A stretch of 64,000 nucleotides of DNA from contig OX393577.1 of the NCBI GenBank assembly GCA_947652605.1, positions 48,893,494 through 48,957,493 on the forward strand, written 5' to 3'. A program made the translations under genes and the position numbers. Source of the DNA: Elmis aenea (lineage: Eukaryota; Arthropoda; Insecta; Coleoptera; Elmidae). Shown in pieces: positions 33,760-46,340 of this stretch. How positions within the stretch are numbered: the stretch's first letter is position 1; each line of letters starts with the position of its first letter. The notes under the pieces were generated by a model, which searched no databases, was not told the DNA's origin, and was given only the letters and a program-made list of their open reading frames with translations.

Positions 33760-35250
33760 TAGGGTTAAATGAAAAACTGCAAAAAAAGAGTTTTAAAATT
33801 ATGTAATTTTTTTTAAATCGTTGTTTTCACTAAATAAAACACCATCGCTGTAGTAATTGATAGTTTACAACTTGTCTAATTGTGTTTTATTATTTTTCGA
33901 TGAAAAATCTCTAATTTTTGAGCATTTAATTTAAACTTTAAACACTTTAAAAATTTTAAATTATTTTTCATGTCTTACAAAATTGTTGCATTTGATTAAA
34001 CAAAACACGAACGCTGTAGTAATTAATAGTTTATAACTTGTCTTATTGTATTTCATTATTTTTCGATGAAATCTATTTTTTGAGCATTTAATTTAAGCTT
34101 TATAAACTCTTTAAAAATTTTAAATTAATTTATATTTCTTACACAATTGTTGCATTTGATTAAACAAAACACGATCGCTGTAGTAATTCATAGTTTATAA
34201 GTTGTCTAATTGTGTTTTATTATTTTTCGATAAAAAATCTTAATTTTTTGAGCATTCAGTTTAAACTTTTAACACTTTACAATTTTTCAATTATTTTTTA
34301 TGTCTTACAAAATTGTTGCATTTAATTAAACAAAACACGATGGCTGTAGTAGTTGACAGTTTATAATTGTCTAATTGTCTTTTATTATTTTTTGATGAAA
34401 AATCTTTATTTTTTGAGCATTTAATTTAAACTTTAAACACTTAAAAAAAAATTAATTATTTTTTGTCTTACAAAATTCTTGCATTTGAATAAACAAAACA
34501 CGATCGCTGTAGTACTTGATAGTTTATAACTTGCCTAATTGTGTTCTATTATTTTTTGATGAAAAATCTTTATTTTTTGATGAAAAATCTTTATTTTTAA
34601 AGAAAAATCTTTATTTTTAGAGCATTTAATTTAAACTTATAACACTAAAAATATTTAATTATTTTTTGTCTTACAAAATTGTTGCATTTGATTAAACAAA
34701 ACACGATTGCTATAGTAGTTGACAGTGTATAACTTGTCTAATTGTGTTTTATTATTTTTCGATGAAAATCTTTATTTTTTGAGAATATAATTTAAACTTT
34801 AAATACCTTAAACATTTTCAATTATTTTTTTTCTTACAAAATTGTTGCATTTGATTTAAAAAAACACGATCGCTGTAGTAGTTGACAGTTTATAACTTGC
34901 CTAATTGTGTTTTATTATTTATTGATGAAAAATCTAAATTTTAAACTGTTTAAACATTTTAAATTATTTTTTATGTCATACAAAATTGTTGCATGTGATT
35001 AAACAAAGCACTATTGCTGTAGTAGTTGACATTGTATAACTTGTCTAATTGTGTTTTATTATTTTTCGATGAAAAATCTTAATTTTTTGAGCATTTAATT
35101 TAAAGTTTAAACACTTTAAAAAAATGTAATTATTTTTTACAAAATTGTTGCATTTGATTAAACAAAACACGATCGCTGTAGTACTTGACAGTTTATAACT
35201 TGTCTAATTGTGTTTTATTATTTTTCGATGAAAAATCTTTTTGTGAGCAT
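33760..35250 (+). repeat. Tandem array, about 9 units of about 165 bp, in intron 1
   Basis: The core word ACACGATCGCTGTAGTA recurs at about 33846, 34012, 34176, 34342, 34505, 34708, 34871, 35015 and 35174: spacings 166, 164, 166, 163, 203, 163, 144 and 159. Each unit continues with TTGTCTAATTGTGTTTTATT and TCGATGAAAAATCTTTATTT. The 203-bp unit holds an internal duplication of the GATGAAAAATCTTTATTTT word. A single inverted core follows at 35377-35400. This is a minisatellite/satellite-like array, AT-rich except for the core. Confidence 0.85.
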
Positions 35251-35631
35251 TAAACTAAAACGCCTTGAACAAACTTTCTTAGTACATTCGACGGAAGGTC
35301 TACTATCAATTTGATGCCCACAAAATAATGGATTTTCGTTAAAAAATAATTAAACATATTGACACAAGTTATAAACTGCTAATTACTACAGCGATCGTGC
35401 TTTGTTTAGTCAAATACAACGATTTGGGACAAAATAATAAATCATTTAAAACTACTTTTTTAATATTTTTTAAAAATAACATTTAAAAAAATTATGTGGT
35501 TGAAAAAAAGGTATCTTTATCATTTAAATTTAAAAAAATATGTGTATACAGGTTGCTTTTTTAAAAAATATGACGATCGCTTGTCAGTTGCAAACAGTTA
35601 GCCGAAAGAATAATTGAAGTGCAGAGTGGTC

Positions 35632-38312
35632 CAAATTCGATGGGATTACATGGGTATCTCGCTTAATATTCAAGATAGAGAAAAATGTGCAAAACCGTTT
35701 TCAAAATATTTTATCAATTCCGGTTTTTGAATTATCGAAAAAGAAGTGTTTTTTGCACGGGTTGGGCAAAATTAGATTTTTGTTTAAAAAATCAAAAATT
35801 ATTGATTAAAACTGATTATAAGATGTAAAATGTTTCACAAAAAAGTATACAATACCAGAATTAAGCGATTTCAGAAATAGTCACGAGAGTAAAGGGGCCC
35901 TATTTTAAGAGATACAAAAAAAAAGAAGTACATAATTTTAACATCCAAAAAGTAAATAAACTTAAGGAGTTTTAAAAAAATTTAAGAATTTAAAAATTTT
36001 ACTCAATAGAAAACATCTTTTTCTCTTGAATTTTTTCTAAAACTCTTTAAATAAGGGCACTTTAATCTTGTGAATAATTCTAGAATTGATAAAAGCTAGT
36101 GTTGTGAATGTTTATCGAGCTTCTTTTAATTTTAAAATTAGTTTTTAACCATCCATCTTTTCTCAAGAATAAAATTTTCAGAGAAATCGAAGATAAAAAA
36201 CTTTTCCATTAGTTGCAAACTTTTTGAATGTTGACACTATTATAAAATTCAAAAATGAAATTTTTATATCAAGTTTAGTATTGTTATGTTTTTGATTTTT
36301 AAACAATTTTTTTACACAAGTTTTAAAATAGGGGCACTTCACATTTGCGAAAATATTTAAAATCGTTAAAATCTCATGTCAAATAAAAAATTTTTCATCT
36401 TTAAAATTAGTTTTAATGTCAAGAATAAAATTTACAGAGAAACCGATAATAAAAAAACTTTTTCAATTGATGCAAAATTTTTGAATGGGACTGGATGTTT
36501 TGGCCCTAAAATTAAAAATTATTGTGAAAATTTAAAAAGCACATCTACCGGAATGCGTCTGTAACAAGAAAATTCCTGTAGAGACTTTATTTCTCCCTGA
36601 ACTATAAGAAACCCATGGGCAATATTTCCGGCGGGTGTTTAAGCGGGTGGAAGTAAAACGTGCATTTAATTTATATGTGACGTGTGACGTTAAATCGTAA
36701 AAAAAATTAATTCAAATCATGATTTTAATTTTTTTAAATCAGCTGATTTAGATCGTGATATAAATCAATTGATTGAAATAAGACCAACCCTGGTTTTTTG
36801 TAATATTTATAATGTGTCATATCTTTGTTATTGTTTTAAATACTGTTTTAAAGATCGACAAAATTTATGAACAATATTTTAAGATATGTTTATGGAAAAT
36901 TCGATTATACTAAAAAAAAATTACGCTCGGCGTTAAAAAGTTGACACAAAGATTGTTTTTTTAAAATAAAAGCTTTAGTTGGCTATGACCTATTTACATT
37001 CCTTTTTTTTCATTCCAAATATACAGCGTCATTCAAAAAGTCTGCAACAAATGGACAAGTTCTTTATTATTGATTTCTCAGAAAATTTTATTCTCCATAA
37101 AAGTTGATGCTTGGTCTAAAACTCAGTTTTAAAAAAACAGTTTGATAAAGTCATGGGACTTTAGATTAGTGCTTAAAATTAAAAAAAAAAATCAAAATTG
37201 GAATTTCATCATCAACATTTAATTCTAGCTTCATTTTCAGATTCCCAATTACTATTTCTCATAAAATTTGTTTTTATCTCTTAAAATAAGGACAGTTTAA
37301 TCTCGCGAGTATTTCAAAAATCGCTAAAGTCTAGTGTCCCATGACTTTTTTTTACTCATATGGTACAAGTTACGAAGGTTTTTTAGTTGTTTTTTTTTTA
37401 ACACATTAGGCTGTGAAACAAACAAAAAACAATGTATAAACCCTTTTCAAACTCATGCGGTACAAGTTACGAAGGGTTTTCAATTTGTTGAGATTAACAT
37501 TAAACAGGGTGTGTAAAAATTGGCGAAAGCGCTACAGGTGGCGATGTTCTTCGTAAAATTCTAAGTCGAAAAACTTAATACGAAAATTTTGTACCATGCT
37601 TGCTGTGCCTGCAAGAGGTTCTCAAAGTTTTGACATTTAGTCCTTTAATAAGCGTTATTATTAAATACTTGCAAATGAAAAAGCTGCGATTTGGAATAAA
37701 AATTAATTTCGAATAATATTTTTTCCTAGAAATTGTGTTTTTCCTTTCAAAAATTGGTGTTGAAAATATGTAAATCACTGATTTGAGCGAAAATAATACA
37801 TATGGCAACACTGTCATTAGCTGTCATCTCTGTTTTTCTCGTAATTATTTCTAGTTTGTGTTGGACGATACCTAAAAGTTTGCAGCAATGTTTACGAACT
37901 GAACGCTTTCAGTTCGAACAAAAATTGTAAATACCTAAGTAAAAATTATTGCTGATAAAAAAATGTCCAAACGCAAATCAATGTATGCAATGTTGCCAAT
38001 TTTTTTTTCTTTAAATGGTTCCTGAGGCCATAGGAAGTATGGTACAACATTTTTGTATCAAGATTTTCGACTTGGAATTTCACGAAGAACATCGCCACGT
38101 GTAGCGCTTCCGCCAATTTTTACACACCCTGTATATGAACATAAGATAAATAACAATGAACTACATAACTGCCGATTTTGACTATAATAATATTAATCTT
38201 TTAGTTCTGAGTTTGCCTCAAAAAACTAAGCATTTTTTGTAAGTTAACTGTTTCTGTAACTTGAATATTAAGCAAGATACCCATGCAATCCCATGGAATT
38301 TGGTCCACCCTG
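35632..38312. mobile_element. Long-TIR element in intron 1, carrying another element
   Basis: Left CAGAGTGGTCCAAATTCGAT and right ATGGAATTTGGTCCACCCTG form an imperfect inverted pair that continues inward (GGGTATCTCGCTTAATATTC and GAATATTAAGCAAGATACCC). The interior, AT-rich without ORFs of interest, contains the 37505-38131 element. A TA target duplication is not clear, so the ends are approximate. Confidence 0.6.
37505..38131. mobile_element. Non-autonomous TIR element, about 627 bp
   Basis: The ends are CAGGGTGTGTAAAAATTGGC and GCCAATTTTTACACACCCTG, and the inverted pairing runs inward at least 80 bp (GCGATGTTCTTCGT and ACGAAGAACATCGC). The right flank begins TA; the left flank is AA, probably mutated. 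No transposase. Confidence 0.8.
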
Positions 38313-38394
38313 TACAGCAAAATGTAGCTCACAATTTGCCATACAATTTTTATATAAAACTTGTATTTACTCCGTTACCATATCGTTAAAATAC

Positions 38395-39000
38395 TTTTGG
38401 CCTACCCCGTATGGTCCACATAGAAGGCCACAGTTGGAATGTTGTAAACGATAAGAGCTACAAAGTTTAAATAAGACAAATTTTTCCCTGTTTTAAGACC
38501 AATGCAGTTATGCTATAATGTTTAAAAAAAGTTCCATTGGACGCTAAATATTTAAAAAAAAATCAAAATGGACTTTTTTTTAAATCGTTTATAACTCGGT
38601 TATAGTTGATGGTACAAAAATATTTTTGGAGAAAAATATGTAGATTTTTTACGTTCTGTAAATTAAAAATTCTATTTTTTTAATATTGTTTAAATTTGAA
38701 GATGAATTACAAACTGTCATTTTTTAAATGGAAACCATAGTTAGCTATGACCTCATGAAAAAGCGTTTTTCCCTCTTTTCAATAATATAAGGTTTAATTT
38801 GATATTTAAGCTCAAAAGAAATCAAATTCATCAAATAGTCCCTATAAAGTTGTAGAATGAATTTAAACAATATTGAAACAAATGAATGTTTTCCTTTAAG
38901 AGTGCGTAAAATAATCTACAAGTTTTTCTCCAATAATATTTTGGTACCATCAACTATAACCGAGTTATAAACCATTACAAAAAAGCCTATTTAATTTATA
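38395..39000. repeat. Inverted-arm repeat
   Basis: TAACTCGGTTATAGTTGATGG near 38590 is the complement of CCATCAACTATAACCGAG near 38950, with the adjoining GTACAAAAATATTTTTGGAG also paired. This makes a foldback of about 400 bp. A related single arm lies at 23650-23710. Confidence 0.6.
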
Positions 39001-39213
39001 AGACATTAGAGTGTATATTAATAGAATAATACACAATGATTCTAAACGCTCCCGAATTTCAAAATATTTGACTAGCGATGCATATTTATTGAATATTCAG
39101 TTTAACCCAAAAGTTTGGAAACAAACAAATATTTAGAATACTATTAAAGATATTAGGTACAGTAAAATCGGGTATCTAAATGTTTCTATAATGTTCCGGA
39201 TTCCACAAATATA

Positions 39214-40055
39214 GGGTAAGTCCGGGATAGATGCCCCACCTTTTTAGATGCTAATATTTTCTGGACAAAGGAGTAAAAACTATGGTTGTAACTACGTTGT
39301 ATGACAACTCTATGTATATTATTTTATTTAAACATGAAAATTTACACTGTTATAAAACTTTTATGACTCAAAAAATAAAAACTTAAAACATGAGCATTTG
39401 CCATCTTCACCAAACTGTCGGGCAAAGATGCCCCACTAGTATAGGTATAGATGCCCCTACGAAAATATTATGTAATTACAAATTAATAAACAGAAACTAA
39501 ACATATTAACTATTATTACTTATTTCTTTTTTAATGTCAGTATTTTTCCACACAAATTACAAAGATTTTCAAATTTAGAACAGCCTTCATGGGACCATTT
39601 GTTGCAATGAATGCACTGAACCCACTCATCATTCCATTTTGTGTTTGTGTACTTTTTCCCACACCCAACACATGTAGGGCATCTTCCCCTATCGTCCGGT
39701 ATAGATGCCCCAGCCAAATATCAAATTTAAATTTTGCGCCAGAATATGTACTTTGGCATGAACACTAACCTATTGTATGCCTAAATGTATTGCACTACAA
39801 AAACAATGATAAAAGTTCTTTATCATGATATGCGTGTACAAGCAAACCATAGTGATACATTTTGTGAAGCTCTAAAAATGAATTTTTGCTAATAACTTGC
39901 CCGAATAAGGTTTTTTTTTTTTTAAATTAGCACTACACACAATCACATACGCAATACAAACCAACCCTTAAAAAGCCAGCGCAACCTGTCCGTTAATAAC
40001 GAAATTATTTTGATCGGGCATCTTCGCCGCTGGGGCATCTATCCCGGACTTACCC
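39214..40055 (-). mobile_element. pogo-like (Tc1/mariner) non-autonomous element, TA target
   Basis: The ends are GGGTAAGTCCGGGATAGATG and its complement CATCTATCCCGGACTTACCC, perfect for about 20 bp, with TA on both flanks (39212-39213 and 40056-40057). The word GATGCCCC appears repeatedly inside (39229, 39428, 39450, 39704) and inverted near the right end. It keeps only the 3' end of a transposase gene. It sits inside a copy of the FB1-type repeat: 39115-39211 and 40058 onward read as one repeat. Confidence 0.85.
39520..39717 (-). pseudogene. pogo/jerky-type transposase C-terminal zinc motif
   Basis: The 65-residue product has a treble-clef-like pattern: CPTCVGCGKKY, then DEWVQCIHCNKWSHEGCSK and NLCNLCGK. 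Paired CxxC motifs with W-x-H-x2-C resemble the PHD-like tail found on some pogo/Tigger-type transposases of insects. The helix-turn-helix and DDE domains are missing. Start codon not credible; this is a remnant. Confidence 0.6.
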
Positions 40056-40057
40056 TA

Positions 40058-41335
40058 TTTTAGTTGCAATACGATTTCCGTGTCAAACGAAAACGTATTC
40101 AAACTTTTAAATTTTAAATGGAACACCCTGTATATTTTAATTTTTTTCGATTCCTCTTTAAATTTACTTTAAGAAATGTATGAGACCGCTCGGGTTTAAA
40201 GGTAATCAATTTTGTAAAATTTATATTTTTATGAAAATTTTGAGCGATGTTGCACTTTCAAGTATAATCAATATTTAACAACATTGAAAGGCAATAGAAA
40301 TTAGTTATTTAGATTGGCAATAATTTAAATAACACTGCTCTAGCTACATTTATAAAATATTGTATAATAATATTAATAAATTAGTACAGTTAAAATCGTA
40401 CTCACTTAACTACCACCTTCTACCTTCTTCGGTTACTACCCTAAAGCCTAATAGGAGTGTGAGGCTGCACTCCAGTGATAACTCACTTCATCTTCATTAA
40501 AAAAAAAAAATACACTATAAATTTACACTAAGCTACATCTGGTTAAAGCACGCGTCCGTCTGGTAGTAAACACTGATCGCTCAGTATTATCATAAAAATA
40601 TAAATTTTGTTACATGAATATCGGCCACTTAATAAAGAAAGCCTATACTCGTACAACAAAAACGGTGAATCGGACTCTCGCGGCTAGTTCAGACGAGAAT
40701 GGGGTAGGTCCGAATTAGAAACAAACTTGTAGACTTGTAGACAATAAGGGCGCCACACTATTTAGTTTGTAAGGTTTCAAATAGTAAAATAAACCTAAGA
40801 AAGAAAATAAAAGAATTCGTAGGCTTGAACGATATATGCCTTTAATAATGTAAATAATAATGACAAGTAATAATAAAACTTGGAAATAATATAATACAGG
40901 ATATACTCCTTGTCTCAACAGACTTGAAAGGCCACACAAAAATAAAGCATTCGCTGAAGTTGAACGAAAAAGTACGTTTCTACGAAATAAGGTTGGTTCG
41001 GTTCCGGGGTTTGCAAGTACCTATTTAAAATACACAAATATGTACATAAAATAATAATAACACAGTTGCAATGAAGTATAAACAAGTGGGGGAGCTCTCC
41101 TACCTATCAAAACTTGCGGCACTAAAATCACCAAACAATAACATAACCAAAAATATACCTTGCAAACTAAGTACGGTACCTAGCTTATTAATCGTAAGGT
41201 ACAAATAAAAAAGAAATCGTGACAACGAAAGCCACTCAAAGATTGTTGAGAACGTAGGATACTATCATGGACGTAAGGTCCTGTTAACAACAATATAAGA
41301 ACTGATTTAAATGTTAATAAATGACACTAGCAAAC
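40058..41335. other. Repeat fragment, then unrecognised stretch in intron 1
   Basis: 40058-40380 continues the FB1-type repeat seen at 8600-8900. 40400-41335 is a mixture of short GC-richer pieces with a poly-A run at 40499-40510. It resembles retroelement UTR, but I could not identify ends or coding sequence. Confidence 0.35.
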
Positions 41336-41339
41336 ATAC

Positions 41340-44300
41340 CGCGAGGTGAGGATTATACTGTTCTATCTGCATTTTTTTTTTAAATACAAAAATCATCAAA
41401 TTCGTATTCTTCAATGTTATGTTGTTCTATCTAAACGATATCCTTCTTTCTAAAGTGAATTTTTTGGCACCAAAATCACACTTCAATTTTGTTCTAACTA
41501 CAATTGTTTCGTTTTGTTGGTGCTATGTTGGTGTATGTGCTGAGCCAATCAAGTTTTATCATTTTTGCAGATAGAACAATATAGTATTAAAGCCATTGCT
41601 TCTAGTTATCGCGCGTTGTGCTTCAGTTTTTCGGCAAATAATACAATAATATGGATTACCAACAGTAAGTACCCTTTTCAAATGAAATGTTCTTTACTTT
41701 ACAATATCAGTTTCAATTCAACTTTATATAGTATTAAGGCATGGTAGTAAAATACCTATATAACCTTACTTTCACAGAAATTATGAGAAGGAAGAATCCG
41801 ATAGTGATCCCTTTTTTAATGGACATGATTCCGACCGGGATCCGGACTACATTCCCAACACTGCTGACAAAACGAGACCTAATTCGTTGGAGTTATCATC
41901 CAACTTAATAGACGATTTTGGGGAAGATGAAAACCTAGTGCTGCAGGAAAAGGCCCATACAAGTACTACAGAAACAGAGTCCGAAATAGCCTTCGATGGT
42001 CAGAATGAAAGTATAGATCAACAAGAAATAAACTCAGAACCAAAAAAAAGGTATATATGTAGTATTGTAAATTAAAATAATATCAATATGTAATAATAAT
42101 ACTCCCTTTATTTAGCATAATTTCTCTTTTACATTTTGTTTGTAGCTTAACAAGAAAAAGGAAAAGGAACCCAGAGGAATGGAAAAGAAATATAAGGAAA
42201 GAATCGCGTCAGCACGGAAAAGAATATATTAATTCTAAAGGTAGACTCTGTGGCCAAAGAAAAGTTTATTCCAAAAAAAACTGCATAGAATCATGCAAAT
42301 ATAAATGCAGCAAATTAATTGCTGATCAGCAGAGGGAGATAATCCATCAAAAATTTTGGCTTTTATCTGATGATTTCAAACAACATTTTTACAATAAGAA
42401 TACTCAAAGAATTTTGAAGAAACGATCAACTACATCTAATAAAAATTCCAGGCGTAAATACTCGTATTTATATTTTTTTCACTTGAACGACGAAAAAGTT
42501 AAAGTCTGTAAAAACTTTTTTTTTGGGAACCTTAGACATTAGCCAAAGGAGAATCTCCTATTTTCATGAAGTTAAAAGGGAAGAATTGACTGGTACTCCT
42601 AAGGAACTACAACGAGGCAAACACATTAAGAAAAAATATTCTAATGAAAAGGTCGAGTCTGTAAAGGACCATATAAACAGCATACCTCGTATTGAATCAC
42701 ATTACTGCCGAAAACGTACCAACAAAGAGTATTTTGAACCTACTTTAAATTTATCCAGGCTATATGAATTATATTTAGAATGGTGCCAGGAACAACATTT
42801 GGAAACAGTGAAAAAAAGTTACTATAGAAAAATATTTAACTATGAATTCAATATTGGCTTTTTAAAACCAAAGTCTGATAGGTGTGATTTATGCGAAGAA
42901 CAACGTCTGAAAAAAACAGAAAACGAGAACTCTGAAGGCACAGAAGCCTTTCAAAAGCACATAGTTTTCAAAACTATGTGTTATCAACTCCGGGAAAACG
43001 ACCGCAAAAATATGGACCCCAGAACAGCAATAATAAGTTTTGATATGGAAAATGTATTCGCGTTACCTAGATCAGGAATTTCTTGTTTTTTTTACAGTAA
43101 AAAGCTCAATACATATAATATGACTGCTCATTGCAACTTAAATAAAACAGGATACTGCGCTATTTGGTGCGAAGGAATGCAAGGAAGAAAAGGTAATGAC
43201 CTCGCATCCGCTGTCATTAAAATCTTGGAAAAAGTTGTGAAAGATATTCCTACGATTACCAAAATTATCCTTTGGTCAGACTCATGCGTACCACAAAACC
43301 GAAATTCCATAATGAGTTTCGCGATTAAAAAATTTATCGAAACACACACAAACATAAATGAAATTATACAAAGGTTTTCAGAACCTGGACACAGCGCCAT
43401 TCAAGAAGTGGATAACATACACTCACAGATAGAAAAAAAAATATCGGTCATGGACATTTTTAGTCCCCTTGGACTTGTTAGAGCACTGAAAATCGTTAAT
43501 AAAAAGAAGCCTCTTAAAATCTTACAAATGCAAAGAAAAGACTTTTGGGAATACCAAAAAAGTACTGAGACGTTACACTTCAAAAGTGTACCATACAATT
43601 CGGTAAAACAATTAAAATATTTATCTAAACATCCATATATTGTCTATTATAAACTTGACTATTCTGATGATCAAACTGAATTTTTGCTTGGTGCATTGTT
43701 CAAAGAAACAAGACAACACAGCACATCAACAAGCATTTCTCACACATTACCCTCGGTGAAGATTTGTGCAACCCCTGTTAAGTGCCTTTTACAAATAGAC
43801 AAAGTTGTTCACCTCTATAAATTATTTAAATACATGCCAGAAATTGACGTCACCTTCATAAAGACCTTATTTTTTGAGTACAAAGATGAAAAACTTCTGA
43901 AGAAATTATATAAAAATAATAAAAATAAATAGTAAGATTTTTTTATGTAATCGTATAAGAATACCTAATTCATTATATGTTATATGTATTTTGAAATAAT
44001 ATTTTATGTTTATACTTATTTTGATAGGTTTGTAACTCAAGAATGAGTAATTTTTAGTTGAATTAATTGCAGATAGAATAAATAATTGGTATTACAAACA
44101 TATATTTTCGTCAAAATGTTCTATATGAATTTTTGATTTTCATATAAAAAAAAAATTCAACCAAATATGTATTTTTTTAAACCAATTAAATGTACTATAT
44201 GAATAAGTTACGTTGTATTCTAGCTGATGTTATATTAAATGAACTTGTAACAAGTATTTTAATTAGTTTTCCAATAACGCAATTTTAAATATGCGCTGCT

Positions 44301-44348
44301 GTAAAATTTAGAAATGTGCAGTTACACCACTATAATCCTCGCCTCGCG
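41340..44348 (+). mobile_element. 3.0-kb DNA transposon, 4-bp TSD, superfamily uncertain
   Basis: The left end CGCGAGGTGAGGATTATA at 41340 is matched by the inverted right end TATAATCCTCGCCTCGCG at 44348, one mismatch in 18. ATAC flanks both sides (41336-41339 and 44349-44352), a 4-bp duplication. It encodes one spliced transposase-like gene filling most of its length, with short AT-rich flanks. Four-base targets are known for Sola and Ginger-type elements; the protein does not look like a Ginger integrase, and a Sola-like assignment is only a guess. Confidence 0.82.
41651..43932 (+). pseudogene. Spliced DDE-like transposase, one frameshift from intact
   Basis: Three exons fit: 41651-41664 (MDYQ start, donor GTAAGT), 41778-42050 and 42146-43932, with matching phases. 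Exon 2 is acidic with a DPDYIP motif. Exon 3 starts basic (LTRKRKRNPEEW), then has a Cys-rich segment (C at GRLCGQ, NCIESCKYKCSK), then a VCKNFF segment, where a run of nine T at 42517-42525 shifts the frame. The long ORF 42523-43932 continues with CDLCEEQ, then three acidic blocks that could form an RNase-H-like DDE/D site: ISFDMENV near 43037, LWSDSCVPQNRN near 43272, and EPGHSAIQEVDNIHSQIE near 43384. The stop is at 43930. About 700 residues without the shift. Family function: cut-and-paste transposition (inferred). Confidence 0.72.
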
Positions 44349-44462
44349 ATACAACGTAATGAACTAAGCGTTAATACATAACGCCAAAGCAAAATAGTGA
44401 ACTAACTGTAGTACGAGCTGAGGGCTCTACAATAGTTAACGTAAGATAATAAATGGTTAACG

Positions 44463-44722
44463 CAGTGGTTTCCAACCTTTTCGTACCTCCGACCCCCTTT
44501 TTCATAAAAAAAAAATTGCGCCCCCCTCACTTCTCGTTTCAATCTAATTTCATAAATACTGTTCTAATATAATAATTATTTAATAGGCTACAAAACAATA
44601 TACCATATTCTGTAGCAATAAAGTTCTTATTGTTTGTTTGTATTCAAAAATGATATTTGCGCGCCCCCTGTAATAGTCTCGCGCCCCCCTAGGGGGGCGC
44701 GCCCCACAGGTTGGAAACCACT
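44463..44722. mobile_element. hAT-type MITE, GC-rich, near-perfect 8-bp TSD
   Basis: The ends are CAGTGGTTTCCAACCT and AGGTTGGAAACCACT, flanked by GGTTAACG and CGTTAACG (7 of 8 match). The right part contains the strong palindrome GCGCCCCCCTAGGGGGGCGC at 44681-44700. Non-coding, 260 bp. Confidence 0.82.
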
Positions 44723-44730
44723 CGTTAACG

Positions 44731-45304
44731 TAAGATAATAGATGGTCAACGTAAAATCGAAACGTAGCAACGAATCAGAACGTAGCTGATGGTTAAATAT
44801 CTAAGCTTAGCTTTCGCTGAGAAAAAATTCTGTTGGAAACTCCACTGGTGGCTCCAAGATTAGCAGGAGGACCACAGAAGGACGTCAAAAACGGATCCAA
44901 ACGACGTAAGATAAAGGCTGGACCAAAGCTTGACCCAAGCCTGACACCTGAAAATAAAAGGTACGATAGCCTCACTTTCTCCACGTGGTACAAAGAAAAG
45001 TTTACCTGTGTTGGTGTTTATAACTGATCCAATAATTTTATCGGCAGGAACGAATTCGCACAAATGGCGTGACTCAAAGAGTCTGCACCCACCGTTAATT
45101 AACTAAAATATCCGTGGACAATTTACCACACCACAACAGGTGTCTTAAACAACCAACGTACGAGGTGAAAGTCAAGTAAAATGGAAGCAAATCTATTTTT
45201 GACATACGAGGAAAATTGACTAGAACTACTGCCCATAGGAACAAACATTCAATAGGACAATGTTACCGTAACAATTTCACAAAACGGTTGTATTTAGTAG
45301 ATCC
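44731..45304. other. Unrecognised intron 1 stretch
   Basis: Moderately GC-rich, with overlapping short ORFs on both strands (44793-45063) that look like shadows. The TAACGTAAGATAATA word occurs on both sides of the adjacent MITE (44440 and 44726). Possibly retroelement UTR; not classifiable. Confidence 0.3.
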
Positions 45305-46340
45305 CAGTGGCGTAGTAAGAGTTTGTGCCTGCCGGGGCGGTCCCTGAGTTGCATCTCTTAATTTTTTAAAAAGCAAACAGACAGAAACAAAAAATAGTGG
45401 ACGGAAAGACAAAATGCGCCGCAGGCGATTTTCTTTTAACTTTAGATGCTCAAACGTGTTTTAATGCAAAGTTAGATAATGTTAAGTACTTTACCATCGT
45501 CCAAAATTACAGTTTTATGGCAGAACATGTTTTGTTTTTTTTTATCAGATCGCCCCCACCCCACGAAATTAGTTTTAATAAGGCTAAAAACTTTCACTAA
45601 CAGTTCCCATTTAGGCAAAGGAACACATACATATTATATTTAGCAAAATTACAAAAAAGCAATAGTGTAGTAAATATAAACATAAAATTCACATAAATTT
45701 CAAAAAAGTCAAACAATATTTCAAGCTAAAATTTAAAAAAAAAAACGGAAAAACGGTGTTGATGCTTTAAATTTATATTTTTGTTGCTCGTTTTCGTGAA
45801 CAATTACATTACTGTGAATTTCCTCAAGGGCAGGTTGCCTTACCTTGACACGACTCCAAATATAATATACAGGGTGTCACACAGAAAACGCCGCAAGCTG
45901 TAAGTCCGTTGTTTGGGGTCCGATTTTGATAAACAAAAAAGTAAATGAAATGGCTCCTCAAATACTGTAAACTGAATTGGATACACATTTTTTTCAAGTG
46001 TAACCTAAATGTCAAACGATAGTCAATTTTTTTTTCAAACAGCACCATCTATTTTTTTTACTAATTCTCGTAGACAGTTTTGTTCTTTGTTTAATGATGT
46101 AATAATAAGTTGATTTTTATTGCCAAACTAATAAGAAATAAAAAATAAAAGTTTAACAGAACGCAAATTTTTAGGGAGAATAGTAAAATAAATCAAATTT
46201 CGAGCCAAACAGTGGTAGATACGAAGAAAAGTCAAGAAACACTTTTAATTTAAAATAAAATGTTCTATCTGTTTTTGTGCAGGACCGTAGCAGTTTTTTA
46301 TAAAATTTATTGAAACTGGACCCCCACAACTCCGCCACTG
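45305..46340. mobile_element. Possible hAT element (paired ends, no TSD)
   Basis: CAGTGGCGTAGTAAG at 45305 and the inverted CAACTCCGCCACTG ending at 46340 look like hAT termini. The flanking octamers (GTAGATCC and GTTGTTTG) do not match, so they may belong to different insertions. A TACAGGGTGTCAC end lies at 45868 and its possible partner CCACCCTGTA at 46583-46592 falls outside, implying overlapping rearrangement. Confidence 0.45.

Noticed and set aside
33760..35250. CRISPR-like array
   Set aside because: Units are about 165 bp with no unique spacers between short identical repeats; the genome is eukaryotic.
44793..45063. Overlapping 64-67 codon ORFs on both strands
   Set aside because: Three frames open over the same GC-richer segment with no known motif; likely chance openness.
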